DNA of 5,612 bases, taken from positions 1-5,612 of the forward strand of contig QNZT01000020.1 in assembly GCA_003978455.1 (NCBI GenBank), written 5' to 3'. Source of the stretch: Sulfurospirillum sp. Lineage in GTDB: Bacteria; Campylobacterota; Campylobacteria; Campylobacterales; QNZT01. Both the position numbers and the translations under genes were made by a program. Positions 1 through 5,612 of the stretch are shown in pieces. The notes beneath the pieces were generated by a model. The model was not told where the DNA came from, did not search any database, and worked only from the letters and a program-made list of their open reading frames with translations. Within the stretch, counting starts at the first letter, position 1, and every line of letters starts with the position of its first letter.

Positions 1-40
1 GCTGTTTCCTGAAGTTTTTAAAAATATCACCAAAATTCAT
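1..40 (-). CDS. accD: Start of a downstream gene, probably acetyl-CoA carboxylase carboxyltransferase subunit beta (3'-truncated)
   Basis: An ATG at 40-38 overlaps the phosphatase TGA stop by one base (TGATG) and opens a frame that runs off the left edge: MNFGDIFKNFRKQ, 13 codons plus one base. A clear GAGGA Shine-Dalgarno sequence lies 6 nt upstream, inside the last phosphatase codons, so the start itself is well supported. The identity is an inference. A short basic N-terminus of the MNFxDIFKxxRKK type is, from memory, typical of epsilonproteobacterial AccD, and in Campylobacter jejuni I recall an inositol-monophosphatase-family gene next to accD. AccD would pair with AccA to transfer the carboxyl group from carboxybiotin to acetyl-CoA, giving malonyl-CoA for fatty acid synthesis. 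The zinc-ribbon cysteines that would confirm this lie outside the window. It could be another protein with a similar start. Confidence 0.5.
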   Translation of the reverse strand, partial: MNFGDIFKNFRKQ

Positions 41-780
41 CAATCATCCTCAAACAGTATGGTTTTTAATCGCTTAAATATATTTTCCTGATGACATATT
101 AGCGTCAAATCATTTGTTTTATGCTGATATAACCCTTCGCACATAAACAAGCCTGCCTTGACATCAAAATCCCTGAGAGCACCTTCCATGATGACAAAAG
201 AGACATTTGCAGCCAGTGCCAGAGACAACGCTATAGCACCGGGAGAGCGATATTTGACTTTTGCTCTTTTCAGTTTATTGACGTTTTCAAAAGAGCGATA
301 GACACGTTCATATATCCCGACAGTCGGATTTGCCCGCGGTGTAACACTATACAACTGCATACTTTCAAGATTACCGAATACATAGCGCTTTTTGGTCTTG
401 ATATAGATTCTACCTGTTGCAAGATTTGTTACAATACCTGCAAGCATCTCTCCCGCCTCGTTTTCCCATGCGACAGAGGTACCGTAATAGGGAAGACCGG
501 AGAGAAAATTATCACTGCCGTCAAGTGGATCAAGAGTGATAATAGAGTCACCCGATCCTATCAAACCGCTCTCTTCAGATATAATTTTCCCGAAACCACC
601 CAAATGATCTGCAAAAATATCTTCTGAAAGTTGATCTATCCCGTGGGTGACATCGCCTCCAGCCCCAACCTGCAACGCTTCATAAAATGAAGCATCCGGT
701 GTCTGAATACGACGGTAAAGTTCCCGGTTCGCTTTTACTGCTGCTTCCACAAAAAGCGTGCAGTGATCTTCATGATCCAT
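40..780 (-). CDS. Inositol monophosphatase family protein (Mg2+-dependent sugar/inositol phosphatase)
   Basis: This 246-residue protein is close to the usual 250-270 of the Li+-sensitive, Mg2+-dependent phosphatase superfamily, which includes IMPase/SuhB, CysQ and FBPase-like enzymes. The metal-site motifs are visible: the acidic SEESG at 68-72, and DPLDGSDNF at 84-92, the counterpart of DPIDGTxNF, in which D84 and D87 should bind metal. A C-terminal FDVKAG at 205-210 matches the canonical WDxAAG, with D206 as the expected third metal Asp. SPGAIALSLALAA at 179-191 fits the helix before that motif. No signal peptide or membrane segment is evident, so it should be cytoplasmic. The substrate cannot be read from the sequence; inositol-1-phosphate, fructose-1,6-bisphosphate, 3'-phosphoadenosine-5'-phosphate and NADP(H) are all handled by relatives. 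The ATG lies 5 nt after the gltD stop and has only a weak purine-rich stretch (GAAAAG) upstream, so translation may depend on coupling to gltD. The 3' end is noticeably AT-rich. The TGA stop overlaps the next start codon. Confidence 0.9.
   Translation of the reverse strand: MDHEDHCTLFVEAAVKANRELYRRIQTPDASFYEALQVGAGGDVTHGIDQLSEDIFADHLGGFGKIISEESGLIGSGDSIITLDPLDGSDNFLSGLPYYGTSVAWENEAGEMLAGIVTNLATGRIYIKTKKRYVFGNLESMQLYSVTPRANPTVGIYERVYRSFENVNKLKRAKVKYRSPGAIALSLALAANVSFVIMEGALRDFDVKAGLFMCEGLYQHKTNDLTLICHQENIFKRLKTILFEDD
47..51 (-). promoter_or_regulatory. Ribosome binding site of the downstream gene (putative accD)
   Basis: GAGGA on the minus strand lies 6 nt before the ATG at position 40. It is embedded in the codons for the final Glu-Asp-Asp of the phosphatase. 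Its strength and spacing are the main evidence that the short frame at the window edge is a real gene start. Confidence 0.65.
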
Positions 781-785
781 ACACG

Positions 786-2183
786 CTACTTTTCTGCGAG
801 AGTGCGTAACTTTTTCGCTATTGCCTGTGCTGCAATTTTTCCATCCTGCGCTGCTGTCACAACCAGATCGCTGCCCCGAAAGCAGTCACCACCGGCAAAG
901 ACAAACGGTTTGCTGCACTCCTGATTTTCATCAGTGACAATACCGCCCCACTTGTTGGTCTCGATACCATTTTCGTAAAGAAACTCCGGTTTAACAGGAT
1001 CAAAACCAAGCGCCATAATCACCACATCGGCATCCACACGAAATTCGCTGTTATCGATAACTTCGACACGCTGACGACCGCTCTCATCTTTTTGTGAAAG
1101 TTGTGTTTTGAGCATCTCGATACCGATCACTTCGCCTTTTTCGTTGACCAATATCTCTTTGGGGGCAGCATTGAAAATAAACTCCGCACCCTCCTCTTTT
1201 GCATTTTTGAACTCTTTGCGGCTTCCCGGCATATTTTTGGCATCACGACGATAGAGGCACTTCACACTCGAAGCCCCTTCACGCAGCGAAGTACGGATAC
1301 AGTCCATCGCCGTGTCACCGCCGCCGATCACAACAACACGTTTGCCCGCCACTTCGTACTTATGATCATACACTTCGTTAAATAGCTTTTTCTGAATACT
1401 GCGCAGAAAATCCATCGCCAAAAATACATTTTCCGCATTTTCTCCCGGGATATTTGCTCTTTTGGGTTTTTCCGCACCGATACCGATAAAAACAGCATCA
1501 TAATTTTCCAGCAACTCTTTAAACTCGACATCTTTGCCGACTTCGACATTTAAAAAGAGTTTCATACCGGCATCCTGCAAAAATTTAAAACGTCTGAAAA
1601 CGACCTCTTTTTCCAGTTTAAAACTGGGAATCCCGTATGTCAGTAAACCACCGGGACGGTTCGCCTTTTCAAACATCTCCACTTTGATTCCCTCACGCAT
1701 CAGATAGGTAGCAGTTGAAAATCCGGCAGGTCCCGAACCGACAATAGCCACTCTTTTGTCACTGAATGTTTCGGCAAACTCCGGTTTCAGCCCCTTTTTG
1801 AACCCCTCTTCACTGATAAAGGTCTCGATCGAACCGATCGTGATAGCACCGTAACCGTCCTGATGCAGGGTACAGTCACCCTCACATAGCCTATCCTGCG
1901 GACAGATACGTCCCGTGATCTCCGGAAAAGGGTTTGTTTCGTTGGAAATTTTGAAAGAGAGTTCGATATCTCTGGAAGCTGTTCCACGCAGCCAGTAGGG
2001 AATGTAGTTATGCAGAGGGCATTTGTCATGACATCCGGGATCGCCGCACTGTACACATCGGTCGGACTGTGCCGCTGCATCGGAAGGTCTGAACACCTCA
2101 TAAATCTCTTTAAAATCTTTTTTTCGTTCATTCGATCCGCGTTTTGGCGGTTCGATTCGTTCCAGGTTGGTAAAGTTTTGCAT
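786..2183 (-). CDS. gltD: Glutamate synthase (NADPH) small subunit
   Basis: This is the beta subunit of GOGAT, a cytoplasmic FAD flavoprotein that oxidises NADPH and sends electrons to the FMN of GltB. It has 465 residues, close to the usual 470 or so, and appears complete. The N-terminal iron-sulfur region carries C43-x2-C46-x4-C51-x3-C55, then C94-x5-C100-x3-C104. E120 lies 16 residues after C104, where the related dihydropyrimidine dehydrogenase has a non-Cys cluster ligand. The FAD-binding dinucleotide fold starts at about 144 with G149-x-G151-x-x-G154, followed by RPGGLLTYGIP at 176-186. The NADPH fold starts at about 282 with IGGGDTA (286-292), and YRR at 311-313 probably contacts the 2'-phosphate. 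The C-terminal FAD motif AGGDCFRGSDLV is at 430-441. The ATG is 3 nt after the gltB stop and has a good ribosome binding site inside the last gltB codons, which implies translational coupling. The stop codon is TAG. No truncation or frameshift is seen. Confidence 0.97.
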   Translation of the reverse strand: MQNFTNLERIEPPKRGSNERKKDFKEIYEVFRPSDAAAQSDRCVQCGDPGCHDKCPLHNYIPYWLRGTASRDIELSFKISNETNPFPEITGRICPQDRLCEGDCTLHQDGYGAITIGSIETFISEEGFKKGLKPEFAETFSDKRVAIVGSGPAGFSTATYLMREGIKVEMFEKANRPGGLLTYGIPSFKLEKEVVFRRFKFLQDAGMKLFLNVEVGKDVEFKELLENYDAVFIGIGAEKPKRANIPGENAENVFLAMDFLRSIQKKLFNEVYDHKYEVAGKRVVVIGGGDTAMDCIRTSLREGASSVKCLYRRDAKNMPGSRKEFKNAKEEGAEFIFNAAPKEILVNEKGEVIGIEMLKTQLSQKDESGRQRVEVIDNSEFRVDADVVIMALGFDPVKPEFLYENGIETNKWGGIVTDENQECSKPFVFAGGDCFRGSDLVVTAAQDGKIAAQAIAKKLRTLAEK

Positions 2184-2186
2184 ATT

Positions 2187-5100
2187 CTAATCCCCCTCAT
2201 CCGGATTTAACGGTGTTTTGCGCATATCTTTGGGTCTGACGATCCAGAAATCCCGCAGTGTATGTCTGAAATTATCCAAAATATACTGCGCCTTTTTACT
2301 CGATGTTTCGTTGATATACTGGCGCAGCAGTTTTTTGATATAGTGTCGCTCTTCATCCGATTCATCGGTATCGATCCTGGTCGCATTGACCAGTTCCTGA
2401 TTGAGATTGTCGAAAAATTCACGCTCTTTATCATAGATAAATGCGACACCACCGGTCATACCTGCACCGAAATTGACACCAGTTTTCCCCAGTATAACCA
2501 CAACACCGCCGGTCATATACTCACAAGCATGGTCGCCGGTTCCCTCGACCACCGCAATCGCACCGGAGTTTCTGACGGCAAAACGCTCACCGATACTTCC
2601 CGCCACAAACAGTTTTCCGCCGGTCGCTCCGTAAAGACAGGTATTTCCCGCACATGAGAACTGCTCACTCTGGGTCTGCGGCGTGATGACGATCTTGCCG
2701 CCGTTCATACCTTTACCCACATAGTCGTTTCCGGCACCGCGGACATAGATCGAAATACCTTTGGTCAAAAAAGCACCCAGAGACTGTCCGGTCGTACCTT
2801 CGAGTTTAAACGTGATGCTGTCATCCGGCAAACCGGAGTTTCCGTAATATTTCGCGACTTCGCCGCTGATTAGCGTACCAAAGCTTCTGTTGAGATTGCT
2901 GATCTTTTTGGTCACGACGATACTCTCTTTGGGATTTTCGATTACTTTATAGACCTCTTTGAGGATCTCTTTTTCATACTCGTTTTTGTCAAACGGCTCG
3001 TTGCGCTCACGCTGGCAGGTATTGACACCCTCTACCTGTTGCAAAATAGAAGAGAAGTCAAACTTCTGCACAAACGGATCGTCTCTCAGTTTCATGAGAT
3101 CGCTACGTCCGATCAGCTCCTCCATCGATCTGTAGCCCAGTGATGCCAAAATCTGGCGTACATCCTCCGCAAGCAGCGTAAAGAAGTTGATCACACGCTC
3201 CACTGTTCCCACAAAGTGTTCTCTCAGATTTTCATCCTGTGTCGCAACACCGACGGTACATTTGTTCATATGGCAGATACGCAGGATTCTACACCCCACC
3301 ATCGTCAGCGCAGCCGTACCGAATGCATAACTCTCCGCACCCAGCATCGCCGCTTTGACCACATCGAGTCCTGTTTTGAGACCGCCGTCCGTTTGCAGAT
3401 GTACAAACTCACGCAAGCCGTTCACTTTGAGGGCATTATGCGCTTCACTGAGACCCAGTTCCCACGGATTACCCGCATATTTGATCGAAGTCAATGGTGC
3501 AGCACCGGTACCGCCGTCACCGCCGGAGATGATAATCTTGTCCGCATACGCTTTTGCGACACCCGCTGCGATCGTACCGACACCTGCCGTAGAGACAAGT
3601 TTGACGGTAATCGTCGCATCTGGATTGATCTGTTTCATATCGAAAATCAGCTGTGCCAGATCCTCGATAGAGTAGATATCATGATGGGGCGGCGGGGAGA
3701 TCAGCGTAACACCCGGGATAGTATAGCGCAGTGAAGCGATCAGCGGGGTCACTTTATGCCCCGGAAGCTGACCACCCTCACCCGGTTTCGCACCCTGTGC
3801 CACTTTGATCTGAATCTCTTCCGCACTTCGGAGATACTCCGGTGTCACACCGAAACGCCCCGAAGCGATCTGTTTGATCTTCGATCTGCGTGAACTTTTC
3901 AGACGTTCAGGCGCTTCACCGCCTTCACCGGAGTTGGACTGCGCACCGATACGGTTCATCGCTTCACCCAGCGCTTCATGTGCTTCGGGCGAAATTGACC
4001 CCAGACTCATAGCGGCAGTGCAGAAACGTTTAAAGATCGCCTCTTTGGGTTCCACTTCCTCTACACTGATCGGATCACGATCCGATTCAAAGACAAAAAA
4101 GTCGCGTATCATCTTCAAACCACGTTCATTGACTGCGGTTTTATACTGCTCATAATCTTTGGCATCACCGCTTTTAGAGGCTTCATGAAGTCTGTTGACG
4201 ACCACAGGCGAGTAGTCATGATGTTCGTTGCCATGTATATACTTGTGAAAACCGCCGATCTCCAGAGGAAACAGTTTACGTCGTTCATCTATGGAAATCG
4301 CATTTTGATAATCTCTCTCAAGACGCGCTTCGATATCTTCATATCCCAGTCCGGGAATCAGACCATGAGAATCACTGAAACACTCTTCGACGATTTCCGT
4401 GCTCAGTCCCAGTACATCAAAAAGTGAAGAGTTGCGGTATGATGCGATCGTCGCGATACCCATCTTGGACATGATCTTCAACAGCCCGGCACCGAGTGCA
4501 TGGTGGACATTTTTAAATGCATTTTTCTGCTCATACCCCGACACACCTTTGTGTTTACAGACATCGAGAACTGATGCATAAAGCAGATAGGGATAGATCG
4601 CATTTGCACCATAGGCGATCAGCGTGGCACTGGAGTGTGAATCTACCGCTTCGGCAGTTATCGCAATAGTCGATGTGAGATGTCTCAGCCTCTCATCCAG
4701 CAAGACTTTGTTCAACCGACCGACAACCATCGCCATCGGAATATATTTCATATTTCTGGTACTGCAACGATCATCGAGCACGATGATACGCACATCATCT
4801 TCACGTACACTTTGCACAATCTCCCTTACCAATTTTTCGAGAGAGCCTTTCAGATCACTCTCAAAAAGTGTGGAAAAAGTTCTGTTTTTATACTCTTTGC
4901 GATAGCGAGGATGGTTTTCGTCCCCGAACGAGAGCAGGACATTGTACTTCTCTTCCATCAGTATCGGAGAGATCGCTTTCAGACGAATCGCATGATCGGG
5001 ATCTTCGGAGAGGATATTGCGTATCTCACCGAAACCGGTATTGAGACTCATGACCACTTTTTCGCGGATCGGATCGATAGGAGGATTGGTAACTTGTGCA

Positions 5101-5612
5101 AACTTCTGCTTGAAAAAATCACTGAAATTTCGCTGTTTGTTGCTAAACGCCGCAAGAGGTGTGTCGTCACCCATCGCTCCGGTATTCTCTTTACCGTCTT
5201 TCATCATCGGCTCGATCACCATTTCGATGATCTCCTGCGTGATATTTGCCAGACGCTGTTTTTTTGCCAATCCATCGATCTCGTAGCATCTTGTTTCGTT
5301 GAACGGCAACTCGACAAACTCTTGCAGATAGGTCATATTTTGGTTGAGCCAGTCGGCATAGGAGTTGGTAGATTTGAGGTAGTTGTCGATCTCGTTGGAT
5401 TTCAATATCTTTCCAAACTTCAGATCGACACCGATCATCTCACCGCTCTGGAGTCTACCTCTTTCAATGATCAAATCTTCCTCGACATCAAGTACACCGT
5501 ACTCACTGGTGATGATGATGCGATCATCTCTGGTAATGACATATTTTGCCGGACGCAGACCGTTTCTGTCCAAAACACATCCGATATAACGACCATCTGT
5601 CAAACTCACGGC
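2187..5612 (-). CDS. gltB: Glutamate synthase (NADPH) large subunit, 5'-truncated by the window edge
   Basis: This is the catalytic alpha subunit of GOGAT, which makes two L-glutamate from L-glutamine and 2-oxoglutarate using electrons from GltD. About 1141 residues are visible. Family members have roughly 1480-1500, so some 340-350 N-terminal residues are missing, including the catalytic N-terminal Cys of the glutaminase domain. Numbering from the GTG codon at 5609, the tail of the class II amidotransferase domain is residues 1-75 (LDRNGLRP at 13-20). The central domain is about 90-390. The FMN/2-oxoglutarate barrel is about 450-830, with NSGEGGE at 559-565 and GGDGGTGAAP at 696-705. The C-terminal glycine-rich beta-helix is about 900-1080, with repeated GG turns. 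The 3Fe-4S ligands are C773, C779 and C784 in the C-x5-C-x4-C spacing typical of the family. The frame stays open into the edge (gcc gtg: A-V-S-L-T-D-G), so the GTG is an internal Val, not a start. It ends in TAG 3 nt before gltD. Its pairing with gltD favours the NADPH-dependent form over the ferredoxin form. Confidence 0.97.
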   Translation of the reverse strand, partial: AVSLTDGRYIGCVLDRNGLRPAKYVITRDDRIIITSEYGVLDVEEDLIIERGRLQSGEMIGVDLKFGKILKSNEIDNYLKSTNSYADWLNQNMTYLQEFVELPFNETRCYEIDGLAKKQRLANITQEIIEMVIEPMMKDGKENTGAMGDDTPLAAFSNKQRNFSDFFKQKFAQVTNPPIDPIREKVVMSLNTGFGEIRNILSEDPDHAIRLKAISPILMEEKYNVLLSFGDENHPRYRKEYKNRTFSTLFESDLKGSLEKLVREIVQSVREDDVRIIVLDDRCSTRNMKYIPMAMVVGRLNKVLLDERLRHLTSTIAITAEAVDSHSSATLIAYGANAIYPYLLYASVLDVCKHKGVSGYEQKNAFKNVHHALGAGLLKIMSKMGIATIASYRNSSLFDVLGLSTEIVEECFSDSHGLIPGLGYEDIEARLERDYQNAISIDERRKLFPLEIGGFHKYIHGNEHHDYSPVVVNRLHEASKSGDAKDYEQYKTAVNERGLKMIRDFFVFESDRDPISVEEVEPKEAIFKRFCTAAMSLGSISPEAHEALGEAMNRIGAQSNSGEGGEAPERLKSSRRSKIKQIASGRFGVTPEYLRSAEEIQIKVAQGAKPGEGGQLPGHKVTPLIASLRYTIPGVTLISPPPHHDIYSIEDLAQLIFDMKQINPDATITVKLVSTAGVGTIAAGVAKAYADKIIISGGDGGTGAAPLTSIKYAGNPWELGLSEAHNALKVNGLREFVHLQTDGGLKTGLDVVKAAMLGAESYAFGTAALTMVGCRILRICHMNKCTVGVATQDENLREHFVGTVERVINFFTLLAEDVRQILASLGYRSMEELIGRSDLMKLRDDPFVQKFDFSSILQQVEGVNTCQRERNEPFDKNEYEKEILKEVYKVIENPKESIVVTKKISNLNRSFGTLISGEVAKYYGNSGLPDDSITFKLEGTTGQSLGAFLTKGISIYVRGAGNDYVGKGMNGGKIVITPQTQSEQFSCAGNTCLYGATGGKLFVAGSIGERFAVRNSGAIAVVEGTGDHACEYMTGGVVVILGKTGVNFGAGMTGGVAFIYDKEREFFDNLNQELVNATRIDTDESDEERHYIKKLLRQYINETSSKKAQYILDNFRHTLRDFWIVRPKDMRKTPLNPDEGD
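2192..2198 (-). promoter_or_regulatory. Ribosome binding site of gltD
   Basis: The minus strand reads GAGGGGG followed by 8 nt and then the gltD ATG. The site sits within the last sense codons of gltB (Glu-Gly-Asp), with the gltB TAG stop between it and the start. This fixes the gltD start and suggests that ribosomes finishing gltB can reinitiate on gltD, which would help keep the two subunits in equal amounts. Confidence 0.75.

Noticed and set aside
1826..1840. CGATCG-AAC-CGATCG symmetric repeat
   Set aside because: It encodes part of the conserved ITIGSIE segment of GltD and is short and isolated; there is no second copy to suggest an operator or a recombination site.
1787..2200. 137-codon minus-strand open frame overlapping gltD and the end of gltB
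   Set aside because: It is an out-of-frame shadow of gltD; the gltD frame carries every conserved motif.
2262..2657. 131-codon plus-strand open frame opposite the 3' part of gltB
   Set aside because: It is antisense to the glycine-rich C-terminal domain of GltB and resembles no protein family I recognise.
3216..3734. 172-codon open frame on the plus strand opposite gltB
   Set aside because: It lies entirely antisense to the conserved FMN and 3Fe-4S region of GltB, has no recognisable domain and is explained by the codon usage of the real gene.
4069..4086. Perfect inverted repeat of two 8-bp arms with a 2-nt spacer (ATCGGATC-AC-GATCCGAT)
   Set aside because: It lies inside gltB codons for a Glu-Ser-Asp-Arg-Asp-Pro-Ile stretch with no T-tract or gene boundary. 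One such palindrome by chance in GATC-rich coding DNA is not surprising.
5607..5609. GTG codon near the right edge as a possible gltB start
   Set aside because: The frame continues upstream to the window edge, and the sequence is the middle of the glutaminase domain, so this is an internal Val.
1..5612. Search for an undescribed defence, mobile or RNA-based system
   Set aside because: Nearly every base is in one of four co-directional genes, three of them firmly assigned to well-known families. There is no intergenic space over 5 nt, and no repeat array or atypical insert was found.

Overview
The window holds an ordinary, densely packed stretch of bacterial core metabolism. All genes are on the minus strand, so transcription runs from the right edge to the left. 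In transcription order they are: gltB (large subunit of NADPH-dependent glutamate synthase, missing its 5' end at the right edge), gltD (small subunit, complete), a complete inositol-monophosphatase-family phosphatase gene, and the first 13 codons of a fourth gene at the left edge that is probably accD (acetyl-CoA carboxylase beta subunit).

The gene junctions are very tight: 3 nt between gltB and gltD, 5 nt between gltD and the phosphatase gene, and a 1-nt TGATG overlap between the phosphatase gene and the putative accD. No terminator-like hairpin, promoter-sized gap, RNA gene, mobile element, CRISPR array or long repeat is visible. The four genes therefore look like part of one polycistronic unit whose promoter lies beyond the right edge.

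GltB and GltD together form glutamate synthase (GOGAT). GltD oxidises NADPH at its FAD domain and passes electrons through iron-sulfur clusters to the FMN site of GltB. There, ammonia released from glutamine is added to 2-oxoglutarate to give glutamate. The phosphatase and AccD have no obvious catalytic link to this reaction.

The organism is best guessed as an epsilonproteobacterium (Campylobacterota), perhaps a Sulfurovum- or Sulfurimonas-like lineage. This rests on the moderate GC content judged by eye, the style of the protein sequences, and a recollection that a phosphatase of this family sits next to accD in Campylobacter. It is an inference, not a demonstrated placement. I found no sign of an undescribed system here. 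The items most worth checking are the gene start at the left edge, the mixed-function operon, and motif changes in the phosphatase.
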